From Thiohalobacter thiocyanaticus (GTDB lineage: Bacteria; Pseudomonadota; Gammaproteobacteria; Thiohalobacterales; Thiohalobacteraceae): a stretch of DNA of 64,000 bases. Shown here one piece after another: positions 26,958 to 33,492 of the stretch. Under the pieces are notes generated by a model that ran no database searches, was not told the DNA's origin, and saw only the letters and a list, made by a program, of their open reading frames with translations. Within the stretch, counting starts at the first letter, position 1. Every line of letters begins with the position of its first letter. Made by a program: the position numbers and the translations under genes. The stretch is taken from contig NZ_QZMU01000001.1 of assembly GCF_003932505.1 (NCBI RefSeq), positions 186,001 to 250,000 of the forward strand, given 5' to 3'.

Positions 26958-28259
26958 GTGGCTTCATTTCATCCTCTGCTGGCGGCGCGGGCATTCAACA
27001 CGCCGCTGCTGATCCAGCCAAGCAAGCTGGATGCCATCACGGGTGCCCTTCTGCGGCGCTGGGGTGTCCAGGCCGATGGTGGCACAGGCGCGTACACCAC
27101 GCGCCAGGGCACCCTGCGCGAGCCCGGCTACCGTGTCGTCGACGGCGTGGCCGTGATCGATGTGTTCGGCGTGCTGGCCCATCGCGGCGGCATTGCGGCC
27201 GACTCCAGTTACATTCTGGGCTATCAACAGATCGCAACCCGGCTGGAGGCGGCGCTGGCTGATCGTCAGGTCGACCGCATTATGCTCGATATCGATTCGC
27301 CTGGCGGAGAGGTGGCGGGTGCGTTCGAGTTGGCCGAGCAGATCCGTGCCGCCGATCCACGCAAGCCCGTGTACGCCGTGGCTGACTCCCTTGCCGCGTC
27401 GGCGGCTTACCTGGTCGGATCGGCCGCGCGCGAGTTCAGCGTCACCCGCACGGGCTACGCTGGATCGATCGGCGTGGTCTGGCGGCACGTCGACTTCAGC
27501 CGAGCCATGGAGCAGGACGGCATCGGCGTCACCCAACTCTACGCCGGCAAGCGAAAAACCGCAGGCAACCCGTTCGAGCCGCTGCCCGACGATGTGCGTG
27601 CCGAGTTCCAGGCCGATATCGATACCCTGTACAGCATGTTTGTCGACGCCGTTGCCGCGTATCGAGGTGTCCGGGCGCAGCGCCTGCGCGACACCGAGGC
27701 CCGCGTCTACATGGGTCGCGATGCCGTTGCCATGGGCCTGGCCGACCGAGTCGAGACCGCCGACGAGATGCTGGCCAGAATCTCGGGCCGGCAGCGTGGA
27801 TCGGCAGCCACACACACCGCTGCATCGGCTACACCTGCAGCAAGCCGTACCAGCAGCCCTGCCGCACAGGCGGCGGCCTCAACAGACAGCCTCAAGCAAA
27901 TCACGGACAAAGCATACGCTGGCGGCCTGGCAGCTGGCCGCATGGCTGAGCGGGAGCGCCTGCGCGGGATCCTGCAGTCCGATGCCGCTCGCGGCCGGGA
28001 GCCCCTTGCCCGGCATTGCGCCTTTGAAGCGTGCATGACCGTCGAGGAATCACTGCGCCTGCTGACTTCCGCGCCGCAGGCTTCGATTCGACCCTTGGGG
28101 CGTCTCGATGCCGCCATGGCCAACATTCCTCAACCAAACATCGGTCCGGATTCTGCGGAAGCAGAGATGACCGATCCCGAGCGGCAGCGGAGTCTGGTGT
28201 CCGCCATCGCCGCTGGTGCCGCCATGAGCAGCAATACCACCAAAGGAGATCGCCCATGA
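26958..28259 (+). CDS. S49 family head maturation protease (gpC/SppA-like)
   Basis: 433 residues from the GTG at 26958 (SD GGAGG). SppA-type core: DIDSPGGEVAGAFELAEQI, the nucleophile region YAVADSLAASAAYLVGSAA (Ser), and the general base Lys in LYAGKRKTAGNPFEPL. An Ala/Ser/Thr-rich linker follows, then the LRGILQSDAARGREPLARH domain also found alone at 25614, and a tail with [17 protein letters not shown] also seen in a 37-residue gene downstream. The protease trims capsid or portal precursors during head assembly. The stop overlaps the next start. Confidence 0.88.
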   Translation: MASFHPLLAARAFNTPLLIQPSKLDAITGALLRRWGVQADGGTGAYTTRQGTLREPGYRVVDGVAVIDVFGVLAHRGGIAADSSYILGYQQIATRLEAALADRQVDRIMLDIDSPGGEVAGAFELAEQIRAADPRKPVYAVADSLAASAAYLVGSAAREFSVTRTGYAGSIGVVWRHVDFSRAMEQDGIGVTQLYAGKRKTAGNPFEPLPDDVRAEFQADIDTLYSMFVDAVAAYRGVRAQRLRDTEARVYMGRDAVAMGLADRVETADEMLARISGRQRGSAATHTAASATPAASRTSSPAAQAAASTDSLKQITDKAYAGGLAAGRMAERERLRGILQSDAARGREPLARHCAFEACMTVEESLRLLTSAPQASIRPLGRLDAAMANIPQPNIGPDSAEAEMTDPERQRSLVSAIAAGAAMSSNTTKGDRP

Positions 28260-28603
28260 GCTTCCGGGACGCCGTGCTCCAGGCCACCGAGGACGCCCAC
28301 GCCCACCTGGGCGAGGACGTCACCCTGCCCAGCGGTGTGCAGGTCCAGGGCGTGTTCAGCTACCCGACCACGGAGATGGAGATCCGCCGTGGCCAAGCCG
28401 GCAGCATCCGCGCCCCGGCGCGGGATCCCGTGGTCAGCCTCACCGAGACCGACGCCGCCGGCCTGGTGCGGGGTGACACCCTGACCATCCGCGGCAAGGC
28501 GTTCGACATCGTGGAGGCCCTACCCACCGGCACCGGCCGGGTGAAGTTCACCCTGGTGGAAACCCAGCCGACCGACCCGAGCGGCCCCACAACCTGGCGC
28601 TGA
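28256..28603 (+). CDS. Head-tail joining protein, gpFII-like
   Basis: 115 residues; ATG with SD AAAGGAG and ATGA overlap with the protease. It resembles lambda FII: an N-terminal helix [20 protein letters not shown], a beta-rich middle with [19 protein letters not shown], and the motif [20 protein letters not shown] (lambda: LRRGDTLTIGEENFWVDRV). It would cap the head for tail attachment. Confidence 0.8.
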   Translation: MSFRDAVLQATEDAHAHLGEDVTLPSGVQVQGVFSYPTTEMEIRRGQAGSIRAPARDPVVSLTETDAAGLVRGDTLTIRGKAFDIVEALPTGTGRVKFTLVETQPTDPSGPTTWR

Positions 28604-28606
28604 TCC

Positions 28607-28720
28607 ATGGACAACACCCAGCAGCTGAACGTGGTGTCTGCCATCGCCGCTGGCGCCGCAATAAGCAATACCACCGTCGGCGCTGAGCCGAACCGTTACA
28701 ACCACAGGAGAGCATCATGA
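28607..28720 (+). CDS. 37-residue protein sharing the protease tail motif
   Basis: A short frame from ATG 28607 to a TGA that overlaps the next start as ATGA. Its core [15 protein letters not shown] matches the last residues of the S49 protease ([16 protein letters not shown]); the DNA is also similar (28193-28243 against 28633-28678). There is no strong SD. It is either a real small head protein carrying a shared peptide or the relic of a local duplication around the FII-like gene. Confidence 0.45.
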   Translation: MDNTQQLNVVSAIAAGAAISNTTVGAEPNRYNHRRAS

Positions 28721-29121
28721 CCACCACCACAGAAACCAGCGAAGATGATGTATCAGTTCTTTTTCCCGACGAGACACTGGAACTTTCCGGCGAGCAGGTG
28801 ACCGTTCGGGAGTTTCGATTCACCGAGGGTATACGCGCTGCGCAGATCGCTCAGCCCATCCTGGGCGCGCTGAGATCGCTCATCGATCAGGATAAGATCA
28901 CCACGGAGGCGCTCGACTCGATCATCGCTGATCATGTTGATGTCTGGACGCAGCTCATCAGCATGAGCACAAATCTCACCGAGGAACGTATTACCAGCCT
29001 TTCCGATAAGGATGGCGTAGCGCTTTCACTCGCGTTCTGGAGAGTCAACGGCCCTTTTTTTACACGGCGGCTGGTGCTGGCGGCAAGCGCCCGCCAGGAG
29101 CCGGCCGCAACCTCCGACTGA
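28717..29121 (+). CDS. Tail assembly chaperone, gpG-like (zero-frame product)
   Basis: 134 acidic residues, ATG with SD ACAGGAG. It sits directly before the tape measure gene, the canonical location for gpG, and contains a slippery heptamer (29055-29061) leading to a longer GT-type product in the -1 frame. gpG and gpGT coat the tape measure and recruit tail tube subunits during tail assembly. Sequence similarity between families of G proteins is low, so the call rests on size, place and frameshift. Confidence 0.75.
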   Translation: MTTTTETSEDDVSVLFPDETLELSGEQVTVREFRFTEGIRAAQIAQPILGALRSLIDQDKITTEALDSIIADHVDVWTQLISMSTNLTEERITSLSDKDGVALSLAFWRVNGPFFTRRLVLAASARQEPAATSD

Positions 29122-29336
29122 GCCGAGTTCTGGCCGATCTTGTGCGGGCCGGATTTGGTACCGACCCCAGCGACATCGGTCAGCGCCTGACATGGCGTCA
29201 GATCCGACGATTTCACGACATTGAACAGCAACGGCACGTTGACCGCCTTGCGGACATGATTGAGGCCATGGCGGTCGGATCGCGCGGAAGGAACATTGAC
29301 CGAGTGCTGCGCCGCATGCGCGGTAACAAGCACTGA
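28717..29336 (+). CDS. Tail assembly chaperone fusion, gpGT-like (-1 frameshift product)
   Basis: The frame from 29061 to the TGA at 29336 is open without stops and encodes YTAAGAGGKRPPGAGRNLRL, then SRVLADLVRAGFGTDPSDIG and a basic C-terminus RVLRRMRGNKH. It is reached from the G frame by a -1 slip at T TTT TTT (29055-29061), whose phase is exactly right (CCT TTT TTT ACA). A separate start at 29142 (GTG CGG) exists but lacks a good SD. The total would be about 206 residues. Confidence 0.65.
29055..29061 (+). other. Slippery heptamer for programmed -1 frameshift
   Basis: Seven T in the phase N NNN NNN relative to the G frame (codons CCT TTT TTT ACA). The -1 frame is open for 270 bases after the slip. 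In lambda the G/T pair uses a heptamer at the same place, before the tape measure. Confidence 0.7.
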
Positions 29337-29349
29337 GAGGAGATACCTT

Positions 29350-31656
29350 ATGGCTCAACGCAGTTTGTCTCTACTGATGCGGATCCAAGCCGACACAAAG
29401 AAGGCCCAGGGAGACATCCGCAAAATTCAAAAGGAGTTGCGAGCCGCCGGCAAGTCCGGCAAGCGGGCGGGCCGCGATATACGGGGGTTCGGCACTGGCC
29501 TCGATAACGTCAAGCGCTCAGCGGTCACACTCCGCGGTGCGCTCGCGGCGCTTGGCGCGGTGGCCCTGTTCCGGTCGGCGATCCGCAACACAATCCGCCA
29601 GGAGCAGGCCCTGGCGCAGGTAGAGGCCCGGATCAAAAGCACCGGTAGTGCGGCCGGCTTCACAACTCAGCAGCTGTCAGACGTAGCCGCTGAACTGCAG
29701 AAAATAACGACATTCGGGGATGAGGCCATCCTCGAGCTGCAGTCCGTTTTGCTGACCTTTACGCCGATCCAGGGCGATATATTCGAGCGAACTACTGAGG
29801 CGGCCCTCAACCTATCCACGGCGCTCGGCCAGGATTTACGCAGCTCGGCACTACAGCTGGGCAAGGTGCTCTCCGATCCTGTATCCCGTCTCGGTGAGCT
29901 GTCGCGCATGGGCATCATCCTCACCGACAGTCAGAAGGCGCTGGTCAGACAGCTGGTGGAGACCGGTGATCTGGCCGGCGCTCAGGCTGTCATTCTGGAT
30001 GAGCTTGAGGTTGAGTTCGGCGGTGCCGCGCGAGCCGCCCGCGATACTTTTGGCGGTGCGCTTCAGTCGCTGGGCAATGCCTTCGGCGACCTGCTCGAAA
30101 GCAAGGGCGGCCTCGAGGATGCCCGACAGAGCATCGAGGCGCTGACTGATCTGCTCCAGGATCCCGCCATCGCCCAGGGCGTCAACAATATTATTTCCCA
30201 AACAGCGCGAGGCGCAGGGGCTCTGGCCCGACTCACCAGCGATATCGTCAATTCCATTCAGGACCTGGGCCGGGTTGCCGCGCTCGAATTCGGCGACCTG
30301 GATGAGCTGACCGAGATCGAGGCCCGCATCGATCAGTTGCAGTCGATGATGGGCGGCTTCTTTACCCGATTCCGTCTTCGTTCCGACGCCCTTATCTTCT
30401 CGCCTAATCTATTTGTCGGCGGCCTTGAGTTCTTCTCGGATGCGGATATCGACAACGAGCTTCACCGGCTGGAGCAGCAGCGCCAGGCGCTTCTCGAAGC
30501 CGCCGGGTTCATGATGGGTCAGCCTGACGAGGACCTGGAAAAGGGTCGTGAGAAACGCCTGACCGACGAAGAGGAGTTCAGGCGGAAAATCCAGGTCATC
30601 AAGGCCGACGAAACGAAATCGATCAAAGCCCAGCTCGCGGATCAGATCCAGGCATATGACGACGCGAATTCGCGGATCGAATCGCTGCTGAAGCAGCGCC
30701 AGGACATCGAGGAATTTTTCAGTTCCCAGCGGGCGACACTGGAGGCCCCGGCAGAGTCCGAGGAACCCGGCGGCCTGCTGGACATGGTGTCAATTATGGC
30801 CAGCGCCCGGCAGGCCCTGGCTGGCGGTGAGTTCGACCGGGCGATCGATCTGACCAAAGAAGCGACCGAGGCCCTGCACCAGCTGCGCAAGGCGGGCGAG
30901 TTCGAGGGCGAGTTGGGCCGCCAGCAGTCGCTGGGCTTTTTGGAGCAACTGCGCCGGATCGCCCTCGAGGCGGTGGACACCCAGCGCGGCGCGGCTGAGC
31001 GCGATCAGCAGGAGGCCCAACAGATGATCGATGGCCTGGTCGCCCGTGCTCAGTTCCTGCGCAAGATTGAGATCGGCTTCGATGCCGAGTCGGCCGAACA
31101 GAGTGCCGAGGTTCTGCGTCAGCGGATCCAGGCGCTACTGGACCGAAATCCGATCATCGCACCGGTTGTGGTTCAGCCTGCCGGCGAAACGAAGGCTGAC
31201 AAGCGAGCCGATGAGCTGCTGCGAGACGTGCCCGGCTTTGCCGGCGGCGGCCCCATCGAGGGCCCCGGCACCGGGACATCAGACTCCATCCTCGCCAGGC
31301 TCTCCGATGGCGAGTATGTCGTCCGGCGGGATGCGGTCAGCTTCTACGGCCACCCCTTCATTGATGCCATCAACAGGATGAAGCTCCCCCGATTCGCAGA
31401 TGGCGGGATGGCCATGACGGATACCGACATTCACTCGCCCGCCCGAGGGATCCAGCAGCTGGGCTACAGCATCCCCGCGCCTGGCGGCGGTCCGACCGGC
31501 GCGCTTGACCAGGTCGGGGGGGATCGAGGCGGGACGCCCGTTCATATCCACCTTGATGGCCAGGAGTTCGTCACGCAGGCCAGCGAGGATGTCGCAACGT
31601 CGATACAGCGCACATTCGGCCGCGAGGCACTGAAGCGCGGCCGGCGCAGGAGCTGA
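29350..31656 (+). CDS. Tail length tape measure protein (gpH-like)
   Basis: 768 residues from the ATG at 29350 (SD GAGAGGAG, shared with the end of GT). Features: an N-terminal basic helical region RIQADTKKAQGDIRKIQKEL, a hydrophobic stretch LRGALAALGAVALFRSAI, coiled-coil rich middle, and the typical C-terminal signature GGGPIEGPGTGTSDSILARL plus SDGEYVVRRDAV and PRFADGG. By the usual 1.5 angstrom per residue rule the tail would be roughly 115 nm. The presence of a tape measure without tail tube genes is odd. Confidence 0.9.
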   Translation: MAQRSLSLLMRIQADTKKAQGDIRKIQKELRAAGKSGKRAGRDIRGFGTGLDNVKRSAVTLRGALAALGAVALFRSAIRNTIRQEQALAQVEARIKSTGSAAGFTTQQLSDVAAELQKITTFGDEAILELQSVLLTFTPIQGDIFERTTEAALNLSTALGQDLRSSALQLGKVLSDPVSRLGELSRMGIILTDSQKALVRQLVETGDLAGAQAVILDELEVEFGGAARAARDTFGGALQSLGNAFGDLLESKGGLEDARQSIEALTDLLQDPAIAQGVNNIISQTARGAGALARLTSDIVNSIQDLGRVAALEFGDLDELTEIEARIDQLQSMMGGFFTRFRLRSDALIFSPNLFVGGLEFFSDADIDNELHRLEQQRQALLEAAGFMMGQPDEDLEKGREKRLTDEEEFRRKIQVIKADETKSIKAQLADQIQAYDDANSRIESLLKQRQDIEEFFSSQRATLEAPAESEEPGGLLDMVSIMASARQALAGGEFDRAIDLTKEATEALHQLRKAGEFEGELGRQQSLGFLEQLRRIALEAVDTQRGAAERDQQEAQQMIDGLVARAQFLRKIEIGFDAESAEQSAEVLRQRIQALLDRNPIIAPVVVQPAGETKADKRADELLRDVPGFAGGGPIEGPGTGTSDSILARLSDGEYVVRRDAVSFYGHPFIDAINRMKLPRFADGGMAMTDTDIHSPARGIQQLGYSIPAPGGGPTGALDQVGGDRGGTPVHIHLDGQEFVTQASEDVATSIQRTFGREALKRGRRRS

Positions 31657-31659
31657 CCT

Positions 31660-31947
31660 ATGGCGGATATTGTCGATCTCAACAGTCGGCGGCCGACCCA
31701 GTACGTACTATTCTGGTCGGCGTCCATCGCTCGAGGTGGCCGGATGTATTCGCTCTGTGTGGCTCGGCAGTGCGATGAGGCCACGCCGGAGGAAATCATC
31801 GCCGAGGTCATGGAGGCCGACGGGATTCGACTCAGAGCCGATGACGGCGGGTTCTTTGTCATTCCATGGCCCTGCGCCCTGGTCGAGGTGCTGACATCCG
31901 AAAAGCCCATCAAGAATGGCTGGCATCAGCTGTCGCTACCGGATTGA
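31660..31947 (+). CDS. Small element protein of unknown function
   Basis: 95 residues starting 4 bp after the tape measure stop. The N-terminus MADIVDLNSRRPTQYVLFWS is followed by a mixed strand/helix sequence with two cysteines and tryptophans near the end. The position matches lambda gpM/L-type small tail tip genes, but I see no similarity, so no function is offered. Confidence 0.6.
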   Translation: MADIVDLNSRRPTQYVLFWSASIARGGRMYSLCVARQCDEATPEEIIAEVMEADGIRLRADDGGFFVIPWPCALVEVLTSEKPIKNGWHQLSLPD

Positions 31948-31952
31948 GTATG

Positions 31953-31964
31953 TTTCCCGGGAAA
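31953..31964. repeat. ParB/Noc-like palindrome 5
   Basis: TTTCCCGGGAAA, perfect, 5 bp after a stop codon, preceded by TG. Confidence 0.65.
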
Positions 31965-32010
31965 ATGGATCAGGGGAGGTAAATCAAGGCTGAGTTGTGA
32001 ATTGCGAAAA

Positions 32011-32022
32011 TTTCCCGAGAAA
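32011..32022. repeat. ParB/Noc-like palindrome 6
   Basis: TTTCCCGAGAAA followed by CA; one mismatch to the palindrome, 46 bp from site 5. Confidence 0.5.
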
Positions 32023-32167
32023 CAAGTCGATGAATTCCGCTTGCATGATTTTCCCTGCGGAGGTAGAGTTTTGATTCGGGGCTGGTAACCCCTCAACAAG
32101 CGGTGGTCGTTTCCGATAATGGCGGCAACCTCCACTCTATGATCTTCCGGCAGGCCGAAACGGTTTA

Positions 32168-32244
32168 TGCCGGGCGCCCGCCGAATACAAGACCCTATGG
32201 GGAATAGGCGGGCTGGTCTTGTTGCCAGTTACCAGCGCCCGGCA
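32168..32244 (+). ncRNA. Structured region, possible pseudoknot leader
   Basis: A perfect 10-bp outer stem TGCCGGGCGC (32168-32177) / GCGCCCGGCA (32235-32244) encloses two crossing pairs: CCCGCC (32177-32182) with GGCGGG (32207-32212), and ACAAGACC (32187-32194) with GGTCTTGT (32215-32222). Crossing pairs cannot form in a simple hairpin, so a pseudoknot or two alternative folds are implied. It ends 29 bp before the 32274 start codon. It may be a regulatory leader; the alternative is a DNA-level protein or packaging site. Confidence 0.45.
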
Positions 32245-32273
32245 CCCTACCGTCTATCCAATGGGAGATCGTC

Positions 32274-32717
32274 ATGACCGACAACATCACAGACCGCGAG
32301 TTTACTGCCATTATTTCTGACTGCAGAGGTTCTCTCCTTACAGCAGACACGATGCTCCATCTCGAGGATGGTGGCACACTGACCCAGGAGCAGCGAGAGC
32401 GGGCGGAAAAACTGAATAACTGCGCCAGTAATGCCATGGAGGGATTGATCGGCAGCCTGAAAGGCGTTGGAGCATTGATGGCGCGCTCCTCCATCAATAA
32501 CCTCGAGCAGAGTGAGGCGATCAATGTAACCTGGCTTGTGTCTACCCTCGGAGATCTTGTTAATGCCGCATACCTGCTCGAGGTCGACACTAGAGACATC
32601 CTGCAGCGTTCGGAGTTAAACGAGATGAAAGGCGCGGTAAGGGCTGTGGCGAGAATTTCTGAAGCTCGAACACTTGAGGCGTCTGAAGGGTCATCAGTTA
32701 CTGAGATTCGCCAGTAA
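32274..32717 (+). CDS. Element protein of unknown function, paralogue of 25091 gene
   Basis: 147 helical, acidic residues; ATG with SD GGGAG. Residues about 38-110 match the 25091 product (LTQEQRERAEKLNNCASNAM; LLEVDTRDIL). The C-terminal 35 residues are unique. The 3' end leads into the Q-like gene 11 bp later. Duplicated and placed both before the capsid block and before the late regulator, it may be a regulator or assembly cofactor. Confidence 0.65.
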   Translation: MTDNITDREFTAIISDCRGSLLTADTMLHLEDGGTLTQEQRERAEKLNNCASNAMEGLIGSLKGVGALMARSSINNLEQSEAINVTWLVSTLGDLVNAAYLLEVDTRDILQRSELNEMKGAVRAVARISEARTLEASEGSSVTEIRQ

Positions 32718-32728
32718 GGGTTGTTTCT

Positions 32729-33139
32729 ATGCCAGCGGAAAAAAACAACGCGGATAAGGACTCGAACGAGACTGTGCGGCAACGCCTGATGGAATGGGGC
32801 GAGTGGCAGCGGAACCTGAAAGGGGTCGGCTTGGGCTACTCCCGGCATGCGTCGTTCATGGCGGATGCCGGAGGGGAAGCCAGAAACGCCCTGCACGATG
32901 AAGGGGTCAACGAGCAGGCTGAATCCGTTGAAGAAATCATCTGCAATCTTCGCCGCCGTTATCCCGATCTTTATCCGTTTATCGTGGAGATATATTTCAA
33001 TCAATCACCAACCACGATTGCCGCGCAGAATCTCAAGTGTAGTGAGAGAGCCTTTCGCGATCGGTTGCGTCTGGCCGAAATGTTTGTTGCCGGCGCGCTC
33101 TTCCATGAGCCGCTCTATCTGGACAGCCATCAGCGATGA
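32729..33139 (+). CDS. Phage antitermination protein Q-like late regulator
   Basis: 136 residues. VRQRLMEWGEWQRNLKGVGL followed by GYSRHASF, a VEEIICNLRRRYPDLYPFIV helix and a sigma-like HTH (SPTTIAAQNLKCSERAFRDR) match the layout of Q/DUF1133-type antiterminators (short N-terminal WGxW motif, then a C-terminal HTH). Such proteins switch on late phage genes. Here it is near the right end, followed by two terminators rather than by lysis genes. Confidence 0.55.
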   Translation: MPAEKNNADKDSNETVRQRLMEWGEWQRNLKGVGLGYSRHASFMADAGGEARNALHDEGVNEQAESVEEIICNLRRRYPDLYPFIVEIYFNQSPTTIAAQNLKCSERAFRDRLRLAEMFVAGALFHEPLYLDSHQR

Positions 33140-33176
33140 TGATTCGCCCTGGTAACTGAGACACCTCACGTATTCC

Positions 33177-33199
33177 GCCGCCCACTGGGCGGCTTTTTT
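33177..33199 (+). terminator. Terminator after the Q-like gene
   Basis: GCCGCCC-ACT-GGGCGGC followed by six T. A strong rho-independent terminator. Confidence 0.88.
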
Positions 33200-33300
33200 A
33201 TTTCACAGGATGGTTTTCTGATCTCGGGGTCGGGACCGATTCGGTCTCCGAGATGAGCAGCTGCAACTCGATCTGATCAGCACAGGAAATGATGCAAACT

Positions 33301-33324
33301 CGCCGCCCGCTGGGCGGCGTTTTC
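33301..33324 (+). terminator. Second terminator upstream of recombinase block
   Basis: CGCCGCCC-GCT-GGGCGGCG followed by TTTTC, nearly the same stem as at 33177. The tandem pair shields the recombinase from upstream transcription, or could be a target of antitermination by the Q-like protein. Confidence 0.75.
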
Positions 33325-33366
33325 ATTTATAGGCCACTGGCCATAGCGTGAACGATTCTGATACTC

Positions 33367-33492
33367 ATGACGACAGCAACCCCTAACCCGCTGATTCGAC
33401 TGCTCGCGCGTCGTCTGGTGGACCAGTACGCCCGGGAGCGGCAGAATGAGCGCCAGGGTCAGGAGAAGAAGAAAGAGGAGCACAGACGTTGA
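33367..33492 (+). CDS. Small charged protein coupled to the serine recombinase
   Basis: 41 residues from the ATG at 33367: MTTATPNPLIRLLARRLVDQ, then a very charged tail with GQEKKKEEHRR. The stop overlaps the recombinase TTG start as TTGA, a translational coupling. There is no known family. Its place directly before a large serine recombinase makes it a candidate accessory factor such as a recombination directionality factor, but that is only a guess. Confidence 0.55.
   Translation: MTTATPNPLIRLLARRLVDQYARERQNERQGQEKKKEEHRR

Larger units (their letters stand above)
31948..32273. other. Gene-free region with two palindromes and an RNA-like fold
   Basis: 326 bp with no supported gene. It holds palindromes at 31953 and 32011 and a strongly structured block at 32168-32244. 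It separates the tail genes from the late regulator block and may hold the promoter of the 32274 gene. Confidence 0.6.
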
